Shown here: in pieces, positions 48,996-60,090 of the stretch
How positions within the stretch are numbered: position 1 is the first letter of the stretch
How the letters are laid out: each line of letters begins with the position of its first letter
The notes under the pieces: model-generated
Database searches by the model: none
Seen by the model: only the letters and a program-made list of their open reading frames with translations
What the model was told of the DNA's origin: nothing
Made by a program: the position numbers and the translations under genes
From: Ceratobasidium sp. AG-K
Lineage: Eukaryota > Basidiomycota > Agaricomycetes > Cantharellales > Ceratobasidiaceae
DNA length: 64,000 nucleotides
NCBI GenBank assembly: GCA_037039685.1
Contig: JAWNGF010000002.1
Span: 1,426,001-1,490,000 of the forward strand
Direction of reading: 5' to 3'

Positions 48996-51578
48996 GGTCG
49001 TACAGATCAAGCGATCGTGGATTAGAGTTTGGGTGACGTCACTCTTGGCTCATTTACTACATTCGGCACATTCGATGAAAATTCCGCTAAATTCTGATCG
49101 TGCGGTGGATTTTTGAGCGAATAAACTGCATGTATGCAGGGCGAAACAGACGGGCTATGCTGGACAAAATAGACTGGGCATGCATGCCGAATAGCCTTGT
49201 ATTGTGGGCGTGGCGACGCCACCATTCAACCACGCGATTCCAGCCATGCGGCAAGTAAATGTATACACTGTTGTTGAATCAAGAGATAAGAATCGCGTGC
49301 TGTGTATGACGTAGAACGTGGCCGAAACTGTCTCGTGTTCGCTGTCGCCGTTAATCGTACGAGAACTGAATGGCTAATATCGGCTCGATGGGGGAATATT
49401 GCTTGTGCGGGGATAAACTTGACTTGTATTTGTTTGCGTGACGTGCGCACGCGGTCGAGCGATTTTTGGTGGCTTTTTTTCGATATTTTCGTGCCTCACC
49501 ACCTGCACCGCAGCAGACTGTAACACGAACGGAATTTCCTGTCTAGATTTCGAAGCGCAGAACTAGCGTGCAATAGTCCGGTAAGACACGCGCACGAGGA
49601 CCGTTGTCATGCCCGCCGACGGAAAGAACCCCCCGCCGGTTGGGGAACTCGCGACTGAATGGTACCCTAATATTACGTACCTTTATGGGCCTGACAACGT
49701 ATTGGTTACCGAGGCCTGTTCGGCTCGTATTTGCGATCCCGAATAATGAGGAGCTTGTTGGGGGTGTGGGTATATGCGCTTGTGTCTGTTGAACTTGGTT
49801 TTTGCATATGGTTGAATGGGTATTGTTCGGTGTGTAAATCGTGTGTGGTTCTTGCGTAGCGACTGGCTTGACAATTCCGTCGTCGATCCAATTGATAATA
49901 TAAGTTATGAACCAGCCTTTGACAGTTGAATGGTAGTCGGACACAAAGCACATGTCGATAGTTATCGATTGACAATAGTTCGCGATCTTGTTGCCAAGGA
50001 CAGGGCTTGAATCGAGGGCTAAGATTAACTAAATTCAGTGTTCAAAGATGGTCCCGACCTGGGCGTCTCTGAGTTGGGCGACGCCCGACCTGATCTGCGC
50101 TATTCGTCTGGAGATCACTTTATGAAGTTCATAAAATCATTATAAAATTGTAGTTCTTCCCCTGGCGTAATAATTAAATCTGATCACTGACTTCTCTTCT
50201 AACATGTGAATCTCATTTTTCTAATTTCATTCGTCACAAATGAACCGTAAATGGATTCACTAGGCCCTGTCTTGTATCGAGAGCACATTCTATATTAACG
50301 AGGGACTAGGACACCTATGCGCATGTCGATCTACCTCAATTCATGAGCGAGGCCGTCGACTCTGGTTTCAAGTTCCAACGAATCAGCGCTGGGGTAGTCC
50401 TAGCAAGCACCACTATTACATGCCTCTCGGTCCCGAGCTTGTAGGTTTCGATCGTAAGCTTTCCCTATCAACCCTCTTGGTACTTAGTTTTAGCGATTTA
50501 CACCCCCTTCCCTACGACTCTAGCGAATGAAGACTTTTAGCTTAGATTGTAGTATATGTATCAGGTGTATCAGGTGAACGATACCTTCAAGACCCTCGTC
50601 TCGCCTTCTTGCTTTTATACCCAAAGGACCTCTTTGGATAAGACACAACGGCAAATGCCCTTTATACCGTCGTAGCTTTCGGAAAACTTGGCCCTAGGGT
50701 ACAAGACACCGAAGCTTCATGGTCAGGCACTATTGTGCGTGAACTTGCCGATCCTTGACCCGACGTCAAGCCGCCATTCCCCCGTTGTAGTATGAACGCG
50801 TTACCCGTGACCAACTGTTCTGGTCACTCGCGGCTTCCTATTGGCGGAACTCTTGCCCTCCTAATTTACCGTCATCACCCAATCGCCGAAACACAACATG
50901 AGACTCATCGACAATTGATCGGGTTGTGCCTTGTATAGTGCCGAGGCGCGTAGGTTTGATCCTCTCTACTTATATCAGTGCTAGGCTTGGCCGAGGCCAT
51001 GCGGAATAGGCGTCTTGTCGCGTGAGCTGGGGTAATGTGGGTATAACTTCTATCTTCCAGGGGTTCTTCGAGGCTCGCTCCGAACGCTTTGCTTGACATT
51101 GCTTGCAATGCCTGCAGTTGAGCCCAGATCGACAACCGATAGATGATTGCGCCATTTGACCCACTCTCTTATCTGCCAACACCGTCCTAGTGTGTTTGAT
51201 TCGGCCGTGGGAGACCTCCACCTCCACCTCACCTCCAGTTCTAGCATATTGAACAATTCCATACTTTACAAACCGATGACAATCCGTAATTATGCCGTCG
51301 ACTAGACACGTCTCTGGTTCTTACCGAGTGTCCAGCCACATCCACAGTCATGTTACTAGCTTCGAAAGACTCTCCATGTTCTGGACTGGATGGCTTTCCT
51401 CCAACTTGAGTAGGGCTTCGCCGAACTTACGCGATCCGCGGCCGACATTGTGCCGCCACATTGGTCGCCACCACTTGCCAGCATGTTGACCGTTGTCGAG
51501 ACCGCAAGGCGGGCCGTAATACGACCTATATAACAACCGACTTGGCTCTGGATGCCGATCGAAGAATCGTAGGTAACA
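48996..51578. other. 2.6 kb without supported gene
   Basis: Divergent region between the hydrolase (minus) and GH5 (plus). One minus-strand frame of 136 codons (49543-49953) and several around 50905-51260 lack any family signature. AT-rich stretches at 50130-50260. A decayed element around 50.3-51.2 kb is conceivable. The GH5 core promoter is at the right end. Confidence 0.4.
51527..51533 (+). promoter_or_regulatory. TATA box of the GH5 gene
   Basis: TATATAA, 46 bp upstream of the GH5 start codon, embedded in GACCTATATAACAACC. Position suits a TATA-driven inducible secreted enzyme. Confidence 0.6.
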
Positions 51579-53767
51579 ATGCGTTTTGCACTGGCTGGCC
51601 TCGTCGCCTTTGGGCATGTCGCGCTTGGCGCGTTCACGTCCCTCACGGCCAAGGAGACTTTTGCCCGAATGTCTCCTGGCTGGAATCTTGGTAACACTCT
51701 TGATGCTCTGCCGGTCGAAGGCGGATGGAACAACCCACGTATGTCCGTTCGAGTTGAATACTGTTGGTAGACCTAACTCTATATTGTAGCTGTTCAGAAC
51801 GTGACGTTCTCGCAGATTTATGCCGACGGTTTCCGTAGTGTTCGCATCCCACTCACCCACGTGAATCAATACGTGAGCGGAGCTCCTAACTATGCTCTCA
51901 ATGCGACATGGCTCGCTCGTATCAATTACGTTGTAGACGCTGTAAGTTGCGGTGCTATTTCCTCCGGTCATGACTGAGCCTTCTACATAGGCACTATCCA
52001 CTGGCCTCTTCGTAGTTGTCAACATGCAAGTGGTTCCATCTTGCCCTTTATAACACCTGATTGACATCATGATGAAATATAGCCACCACGACAGCTGGGA
52101 TTGGGCCGACATCTCTGGAAACAAGCCCGATGTTGACGCACGCAAGGCCAAGTTCGAGAAGACCTGGCAGCAAGTTGCGACCCTCCTCAAGGATAAGGTA
52201 TGCAGTTGCGCTCCCGTGTCACATGCGCCCAAGAACTCACGCTTGTGCTAGAACGAGCGCCTGCTTTTCGAGTCAATTAACGAGCCGGTTGGGTCGACTC
52301 AGGCCGATGCAAATGGAGTGAATGACCTGAATGCTCGCTTCCTGAACGTTGTCCGGAACACCGGTAAGCAATGAGATTTTACTCGAGGCTATTGAGTACT
52401 GAAGGGGTCGCATATAGGGGGAAATAATCCACAACGTGTGCTCTCACTACCAGGGCTGAACGATAATTCGCAGTTTCTTACCCAATGGTTCACTCCTCCA
52501 AGTGTCCACTCCTCGGACAAGTGGTCTGTCCAATTCCATTGTAAGTGGCTTTATCTTACCAATATCCACCAGCTAACAAGGATATCCAGACTACAGCCCG
52601 TGGGACTTTACTAGCAACTCTTGGGGACGTACATTCTGGGGCAGTGATGGTTGGTCTCTACATGATATAGCTCTCCTGAGGTGCTAACGTGCAACAAAGC
52701 TGACAAGGCTGCCGTCTTGAACGACTTGAACCCGGTGCGCGGCAACTTTTCCGTTCCTATCTTGGTTGGAGAGTATGGCACCTACCAGGTGGGAAGCGCA
52801 ATCGAAAAGGCGGCTGGATGGGCGGTAAGCAAAAGGCTTAAAAGCCCCTACATACGGTTCTAACGTGAGATTTATGCCAATAGTGGTACGACTTCGTCAC
52901 TCGTACAGCGGTAAACCTTTCAATGGTACCTCAATGGTGGGATAACGGCGCCGATTATTACGACCGCACTGCTGCGAAATGGCGTGATGTTACCACGAAG
53001 AATATCATTATCGCTGCTGCTGCGGGCAAGATCAACACCATTCCCTACGTAAGTCAGAGCCCAAGCATCTGCGCACAGTACTTGACTAGACAATGTTACA
53101 GAATGGCAACGGCACCATCTGGCTCAAATCGGGCGTGACTGCTTCACAACCCGTCTACCTACAATACAATGGCAACGCCCTCCATGGCGTCTACACTCCC
53201 GCAGGAGTGGCGCTCACGGCCGGAACAGACTACACTGTCCTCACCACCCCCCTTTCTGGGGTTGCGTTGACTCCCTCGTATATCGCGACTCTCGGGTCGC
53301 CCTCCGCTCTGGGTGAAATCGGGAGAGTCATTATCCGCTCGAGCACTGGCGCTGACCTCGAAATCGACATTCGCCGCTACGCTCGACCAGTCATCCCGAC
53401 GAGCACGATCAATATCTCAGGAAACACCAACGACTACTACATCAACTTTTCTCCCAATGGTGCCAAGATTGCTACCGTCAAGGCCACTGGCCCCAACGGA
53501 GAGTACGTCAAGGATGACTGGACCCAGTGGTTGGGCGAGCCTCAAGCCGGACGTGTCAACTGGGACGATTTCACAATGTACGAGAACCAGCTCATCATTC
53601 GCTCTTCGCTGGTGTCGCACATCAAGAACTACGGCAAGCCGGTAACGTGAGTGCATGGCACCATTCAGGTACCCACTCGTACTAACGGCGTATGTAGGCT
53701 GACATGGGAGTTCTGGCCCCGAGCTGACACATCCAACAACGCAACGACCGTGGTCACGGTAACTTGA
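51579..53767 (+). CDS. Secreted GH5 endoglucanase with X2-like and CBM46-like C-terminal modules
   Basis: Retaining beta-1,4-glucanase. Signal peptide MRFALAGLVAFGHVALGAF. The catalytic domain shows the subfamily-4-like opening MSPGWNLGNTLDALPVEGGW, SVRIPLTHVNQY (Arg), VVVNMHHDSWDW (His), ERLLFESINEPVGSTQAD (acid/base Glu in NEP), FHYYSPWDFT (Tyr), PILVGEYGTY (nucleophile Glu) and MVPQWWDNGADYYDR (Trp), so the active site is complete. After IPYNGNGTIWLKSG begins an Ig-like X2 module (YLQYNGNALHGVYTPAGVAL to LEIDIRRYARPVI), then a beta-rich module (NDYYINFSPNGAKIATVKAT, WTQWLGEPQAGRVNWDDF) like CBM46, ending TTVVTVT. Nine or so short introns. The three-module order is known from bacterial Cel5-type enzymes. 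Stop at 53765-53767. Confidence 0.9.
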
Positions 53768-53989
53768 AAGGGTATACAATTGATTCAGTTGAAAAGCAGG
53801 AAGTGCGTTGGTGTAAATACATGAGGAAGGAATGGTCATTGCAGATTTACAGGACATAGAGAAGAATAAATTCAGAGCCCAATGATCGTGAGGAAGCTGG
53901 AGCACAAATAGCCAGCAGCAAGGAAAAGCAGATGGATACAAGCAACCTGGAACTGGATAACGTAGCACCGGGGAACAAAGGCGTCTGCC

Positions 53990-54682
53990 TTAGAGAAGTT
54001 GTGTGTCCCGCATGTTGGATTCCGTGATCGAAATTTCGCACAGCTGGACCAGTTTTGTGAGCTCCCGTGAGAGCATGGCAGGACGTGTGGCAACGTAGTC
54101 GTCCTGCTCGAGTTCAAACGGCGAGGGGGTGGGTAGGGTAGCATCAATGTGCTCTTCGTCGTGGTAGACAGTCTCCTCCTTGCTGACGAAAATCTCCATC
54201 GTGTAAATAGGAGGGCTAGTGAAGGGAGAGGTCGCAAATGTGTAATCGTCTTCGGAGGATTCCACGACCGTGGCTGTGATGACCTGGACGCCCTGGTCGG
54301 ACTCCTCCCCCTCGGTAGAAGCTTGAATTTGGTTGAGCATCTCGAGTGGTGTGCGGTATACCGGAAGCTGGTCGAGTGCCCGTTTGGTGGAGCGTGTGGC
54401 GGGCTCGACAGCGCACGATTCGGAGCCTTCCAGGGTGTATTGGGCGACCTCTACGTCGGGGGAGGATGGCTGGAGACTGAATTGCCTGATACGAAGGTGC
54501 CAAACCATAACAAATGCCAGAGCAGCAAAGACGATGGCGCATATACCCCACGTAATGAGCACGGCAAGGAAAATATCCCCGATAAGAATGGCCAAGGAAA
54601 CGATCAGGACACCAGCGAATAAGGTAAAGTGGAATAGGGCGGACCTGATATCACGTACAAACGACGACGTGGCGGACTGCAT
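53990..54682 (-). CDS. Small two-helix membrane protein of unknown function
   Basis: A 230-residue intronless frame. The N-terminus MQSATSSFVRDIRSALFHF is followed by two adjacent membrane helices, FTLFAGVLIVSLAILIGDIF and LAVLITWGICAIVFAALAFV, then a cytosolic tail of about 160 residues rich in acidic and Thr/Ser residues (SSEDDYTFATSPFTSPPIYT), ending SITESNMRDTQLL. The tail holds several TP/SP sites. Helical hairpin at the N-terminus suggests ER or vesicle membrane, but I recognise no family. Being intronless among intron-rich neighbours is slightly odd. Convergent with the GH5 gene (about 220 bp between stops). Confidence 0.6.
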   Translation of the reverse strand: MQSATSSFVRDIRSALFHFTLFAGVLIVSLAILIGDIFLAVLITWGICAIVFAALAFVMVWHLRIRQFSLQPSSPDVEVAQYTLEGSESCAVEPATRSTKRALDQLPVYRTPLEMLNQIQASTEGEESDQGVQVITATVVESSEDDYTFATSPFTSPPIYTMEIFVSKEETVYHDEEHIDATLPTPSPFELEQDDYVATRPAMLSRELTKLVQLCEISITESNMRDTQLL

Positions 54683-55258
54683 GCTGTCGAGTGCACGATG
54701 ATTTGCAGGGCGCAGGAGTGGGGGTGGACAGCTTGGCTCGAACCGGGGTATCGCACCAGCACTTATAGGCCGAGGCCACGAGTCGTCCGACCACCCGATT
54801 TGTCCTCACCACTGCCAGGTGTCGTAGCGACCGAGGTCCAAGTGAGCCCACGCCGAATCGATTAAAGGGATCACGTTCTGGAATTCATCTCGCGAAGCAT
54901 CGTACTCCGCCAGAGGACCAAGCGCACGGCTAACAAGGAAGCACAATGTGGGCTATGACACCATCTGATTTTGTCAAGTCACGGGTCGTTGTGATAAAAG
55001 CCAAAAATGTCGATCAGCGGGATCTGTTTATAGTATACAGCGAATTATGTACAGTTGCCGCTTAACAAAGGAACCACAATAAAATGAGACAACCAATAGA
55101 TATGAATGGTCCGCGAGGATATGCACTCCGCCAAAGTATGCCAACGGGGTCTGCGCGATCCGTCATGCAAACAACGCACGATTTAATGCAATGGCCACGA
55201 CTGTTTCAAGCCGTCGAAGCGGATCGTGCGGGAGTCGAAGAGCCACAAGGTGGATACC
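54683..55258. other. Intergenic between two membrane-protein genes
   Basis: Both neighbours are on the minus strand. No coding sequence supported. A GGTTCGAGCC box on the minus strand near 54735-54745 resembles a tRNA B box but no cloverleaf can be drawn. Confidence 0.45.
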
Positions 55259-56579
55259 TTATGAAAGGTGATCAGAAGGTCCGGATCGTCGAACCGGTGA
55301 CTCTGATGAGAGAAGGAGTGTCGTGGTGGTGTCTGTGCGCATTGTTAGATCGCTGTCTCCCGTGTCTCTCCGTTCGGGATGGCCTTTTTCATGCGGCGAT
55401 GGCCCAATGTAGGCGCCCCTCGTAAACGGCGGAAGCATATCGCCATCATCGTCGTCTTCTTGCATTCGATTCGTGACCAAACCGCCTCTCCAAGACTGCC
55501 TATTTGCGGCACTTGGCTCCGCCTCTTCGATATCGTCATGATAATCCGAGTCTCTCCGATCGTGACCTGCCGACAACAGCGGCGGAGTTGCGTAGTACTC
55601 GGGTTTGATGAACTCGGCCGACGGTGCTACATCGCGGGCGCGGCGTCTACGGCGGTGCAGCCAGAAGAAAAGCCCTATCAGAGCAGCCAAGAAGGCTAGA
55701 CCACCGATAACTCCGCCCACTATTGCGCCAATATTGGGACCTGAGCTAGATGTTTCAGGGGCGACCATCGCAGTAGCAGTTACTGTCGTGAGCGTTTCGG
55801 TAGTGGTAGCGGCAGTAGCTGCACCAGAATTGCTCGCTTGAGCTTGTGAATCACCGTCCGCCTGCTGCAGTACTAGAGGTGTGTTAAGGATGGTCAATGT
55901 CGTGGGGTAGGTTTCCACTCACCTTGCGTCAGATTGAAGGTTGGCGTTTCCACGACGGAGGCCCAGTTTGGCGGTGTTGTGCTCCATTTCGGGCTAATGA
56001 AACAAGACTAAGGACCCGTAGCCAAGGCAGTTGCTGTATACATACTCTCGCTTTTGGTGTGCCGAGTTCGGCTCGTGCTCTGGGTGCTCCGGGCACTTGC
56101 TACCATAATAGTCCTTGATACTGAGATCGAGGGCTTCGTCAATATTGTGCGATCGAATAAGTTAAGTAGAAACCCACCTTGGCCATTTAGCAGATGAATT
56201 TGCAGCTGCTACTGTGTCCCAATTTTGACAGCCGGCGCAAGCAGTCAAAAGGTTATACATCACATGAGTACAAGTACACTCCAAAGCCTCATCGGGAAGC
56301 TTCCAAACTGTGTACCAATTCTCCTTGTCAAGGTCGAGTTCGTGGATGCCGGCGCCTAGTAAACGCGGGAAGAAATGAGATTGTTCGACTCGTGGTCGGA
56401 GTGGCAACTCACTGGGGCATGTCTTGGTGATCAGTTCTTGTGCAACCTGGCAAACGTCTAGCCCAGATGCCCCGAGTGCCTTCCAAGTATCAGGCTGAGA
56501 GCACTTTGCCTAGGGGCCCGAATCGTTAAGACAAAATGAACGCCTACGTAGATACAAGGCTTACTTCAGGTGGTGCCAT
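55259..56579 (-). CDS. Single-pass membrane protein with Cys-rich ectodomain
   Basis: Spliced from about six exons, with start taken at 56579 (MAPPE). Ectodomain: AKCSQPDTWKALGASGLDVC, QVAQELITKTCP, AGIHELDLDKENWYTVWKLP, DEALECTCTHVMYNLLTACA, GCQNWDTVAAANSSAKW, KDYYGSKCPEHPEHE, then WSTTPPNWASVVETPTFNLT. Then a Thr/Ser-rich stalk, a Gly-rich transmembrane helix (IGAIVGGVIGGLAFLAALIG), a stop-transfer RRRRR and a cytosolic tail of about 130 residues with acidic clusters (DDDDGD), ending SGPSDHLS. All four introns keep frame. Layout resembles fungal wall-stress sensors and the WSC/mucin type, but the Cys pattern is not WSC. No signal peptide is seen at the chosen start, so the true first exon may be missing. 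Confidence 0.65.
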
Positions 56580-57399
56580 GATTTGTGGCGGTGCTCTAGG
56601 GATACGAGGGCTATAAATGACCCTTCTGTCGAACGTGACAATCCAAGGCGGACACGATCGAGATACTGCTTGTGATAGCCTTCTATAAGAAAGGAGAAGA
56701 CGGACGATGAGGGCAAAAGGGCTAAAGGTGGGTGCTGGGTGGTTTTATGATGGCAGAGCCGAGCTGTGTGGAGGCAGTGAGGCGATGAACGAAGGACCCC
56801 TGAGCGCTTCGCGCGGTTGTTAGCCTATCCCAGCCGCGAAAGCAGGAAGAAGTTGTGTGGGTTCCTAAAATCAACGCACCAGCCAGGACGAGTCGGGTAA
56901 CATACTAGCTTCGATCGAGATGCGAAAGATTGGAGCCGGCGACATCGGGGATGCAAGGGAAAACCTTTTTGGTGAGTGGGGCTAAACTGTCTGATTGATT
57001 TCACGAGTGATACAATTGATAGAACGTATCACGGCATTTAATGCTTAACGCACAATACTCCCATGGCACACCTCTCGTATCAAGCGGAAGAATGTTTGCA
57101 TATGCCGTCAGCGATTAATTTTCATGTAGACATCGAAAAATCGCATATATGCAAGCATCGCTATTGGCCAAAAGATACCGTCCAGTTATAAGTCATATGC
57201 CTCGAAGCAACGGTTCCTGCTGAAACACGTCTTTTATCATTGATACCGAATTGGGCTGAATGCACAATGAGAGTTTACGACAAGCGCCCGGGTTGGAATT
57301 TGTAATAATGGGTATCACTTACGCACACACTGCCTTGCTTCTGACTGCGACCGTAAACGACAACCCACCTACACTTTACCTGCAAACGCAATATCCATA
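56580..57399. promoter_or_regulatory. Divergent intergenic region membrane protein / YPT1
   Basis: 820 bp between divergent start codons. No open frame of note. Must contain the YPT1 promoter and the first exon, if any, of the membrane protein. Confidence 0.5.
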
Positions 57400-58549
57400 A
57401 TGCACGCCAGCGAATACGACTATCTCTTCAAGCTCCTCCTCATCGGTGACTCTGGTGTCGGCAAGGTACGTCATGCCACTGGCCGTTGGGGCGTCCTGGC
57501 CACTCGATACCCGGCACGGCAACGACTGGGGAATAACTAACAACCGCGTCTCTGTGTCTTTAGAGCTGCTTGCTCCTGCGTTTCGCAGATGATACTTATA
57601 CCGAGAGCTACATTTCCACTATCGGAGTCGACTTCAAGATTCGCACCATCGAGCTCGAGGGCAAGACTGTGAAGCTACAAATCGTACGTGCATTGTCTTA
57701 AATCCTACATGAAGTCGTTCGGACACGCCGTTGTTGTGGCAAAACGCCATCCTCCAACGTTGAAAAGCTGTCCCACGCGGATTGCTGTCTCTCACCCGGC
57801 GCCCTGAGGGCCGTGATACCCACTTTGGCTTTCTTCTTTCGTATCGCCCGGCGTGTTTACATTGCTAACTCGTTTTATTTTGCAGTGGGATACCGCTGGT
57901 TAGTTCGGCTGTCGCGGGCAAAGCACGCATCACTCTAACTTGCTATCACTACACAGGACAGGAACGATTCCGAACCATTACCTCATCGTACTACCGCGGC
58001 GCGCATGGTATTATTGTTGTTTACGATGTAACTGATAACGGTTAGTTCGACCTTATTCGCCTTGTTCGTGTGTGTCAGTACCCGGGACTAACTCGTGGCA
58101 CAGATACCTTCACCAACGTGAAGCAGTGGCTCCAAGAGATCGACCGCTACGCGTCTGAAGGCGTCAACAAGCTCCTTGTTGGTAACAAGTCCGATTTGAC
58201 GACCAAGAAAGTCGTCGAGTATACGGTTGCAAAGGTCGGTTACTTTGCCCATGCTCGTCCAACCTTGTTCAACGATGCCTTCACAGGAATTCGCCGACCA
58301 GCTCTCCATTCCTTTCCTCGAGACTTCCGCCAAGAATGCGACCAACGTTGAGCAGGCCTTCTTGACCATGGCGAAGCAGATCAAGGACCGGTATGAACGC
58401 TCGGTTTCTATGATTAAATGGTCTCTAACATTATCCACAGAATGGGCTCTACCACCACCGCGACCACCACTAACAAGTCCGCGACCATCACCCCGGGCCA
58501 GAGTGTAAACCAGCAATCTCTGGAGGATGCTGCTAAGCAATCCTTTTGA
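57400..58549 (+). CDS. YPT1: Rab GTPase YPT1/Rab1 (C-terminus out of frame)
   Basis: Rab1 GTPases drive ER-to-Golgi traffic and early autophagy. Exons: [20 protein letters not shown] with P-loop GDSGVGKS (exon 1 ends 57465), [40 protein letters not shown], then [20 protein letters not shown] (switch II), [106 protein letters not shown]. About seven introns. The Rab1 effector sequence and all G boxes are intact. The final stretch reads SVNQQS and then LEDAAKQSF stop (58547-58549); the expected GGCC stop is present at 58525-58536 but in another frame. See findings. Confidence 0.92.
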
Positions 58550-60090
58550 AATGACACTGGGGGTCTCGTCTTGGAATCAAGCCGAGAGTTGTAGTCTTGT
58601 GATGTGTTCAACCTTTTTAATTCATTACTGTTTTCACTTGTGATCGAGTTAGGAATTGGCGCACTTTCTTCTTCGGCACTGCGACGACTGCTGGTATTAT
58701 TGCATTATGTCTGCGTCCCAGTTGTGTTCGTATATCTCCCAATTGTGTTTCTATATATGACTGTTGCCGTTAATGTGCGCTCGCTGACGGTGTAGCCTGG
58801 ACTGGATCTGTTAGAGGCTAGGCTCGTGGGTTGGGGCCCAACAGATAGCGAATCGCGCGGTTCGGTCGCCTCCACGTTTTTGACATTTGCCAGATGGGCT
58901 AATAATGTCCCAAAATGAGGGTTGTGGTAAACCCTCGTGATTAGCGAGACATAGCCGGCTGTAGTCACCTAGCCGACAACTATCCCCATGCGCGCTCATC
59001 CTAGGCCAGCGACCTCGGCGCTCGCCCCATTAGGAGTGTTTGGAATGGAATCGAGGTATAGAATTGAGTGCTCCAGCACGACTGACAGTATAGTTGTCTC
59101 CGCCTGCCGTTGCTCTTTTAGCCTGTTCAGCCCACCACCTTGAACGCACGGCCCAAAGCTCAGACGTTATCCGCAGGCTGATAACGCCATTCTCCTACTT
59201 TAGAAACACTACTGTGTGACGACAGCAGGCGGGGCTGAATCGCACCATGCTGGGGACACAGTTAAATGGCCGGGGTGCGATGTGAGGGTAAGGCATCGCC
59301 CCTCTTAAACACCTTTTAATTGTTTTATTTACTTATTTTATTTTATTTTATATTTACTATATATTCTCACAGTCCAACGCAACAACTACTTCTTCAGGCT
59401 CGTTCGTTCAACTTCTTGGTGTAAGCACCGGTTTGTTCAGAATATAGGTATTGTACTGAATGTGTGTGCCAATTGCAGGTATTTCTTATCCACGAACCGG
59501 CTTGCCACCCGTACCAGAGCGATCATCCACGCTCCTGGGCTGTGTCCTCCCCGCCTGTCATTAATGCGGACTAATTATGCGATAAATTCTGCCCGGACTG
59601 CCATGATGCTTCGCCTATCGAGTACACGCCCCTGCAGGACTCTTCAGGGTGAGGCTGGGTGGTCATTGAGTGGGGAAGTAAACCAATGCTTTTTTTAGTG
59701 GTCTTTTGGCGTTTCACGCCGTACCCCGCCCTCGAAGGCCCCCAAGCCGACCCCTGTGAAACAGTCGGGACAGATGACGCGATACCGACATCAGTCACGG
59801 CTCTGGTACCTGAATTTCACCGTGGCCTCTTCAACTAGGCCGGTGCTCATCATGGTAGTTCCCCAACAGTTCGGCGTCACACTGGCGGCCCTTCCTCTGG
59901 GGCAAAGTGTAGGGCTGGTTCAATGGAAGGCAGATCTACTTGACTATATGCGCGCCTTGGACATATTTATACCTTACCAGATTGCATTGTATTAAGTTAT
60001 TTAATTGTATGCAGTGCGTATTGGATCAGCCAAATGGACGGGCTTGCTTATTCGCCATGAGATGAATGAAAGAATATGAATTTGTATAAA
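58550..60090. other. Convergent 1.5 kb region without supported gene
   Basis: Between the stops of YPT1 and RPN8. Holds an AT-rich low-complexity block at about 59310-59365 (TTTTATTT units). Short frames on both strands are unsupported. Confidence 0.4.
59310..59365. repeat. AT-rich low-complexity block (TTTTATTT units)
   Basis: Imperfect TTTTA repeats; no coding potential. Possibly an A/T-rich tail of a decayed retroelement or simple sequence. Confidence 0.5.

Noticed and set aside
50900..51260. Possible retrotransposon integrase fragment (CRHCKQCQ-like cysteines, minus strand)
   Set aside because: No integrase or reverse transcriptase motif, no LTR and no second copy visible in the window.
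54720..54790. tRNA-like segment on the minus strand with GGTTCGAGCC B box and a partly matching acceptor stem
   Set aside because: The T-arm stem does not pair, there is no proper D arm or anticodon arm, and the length is too short for a tRNA.
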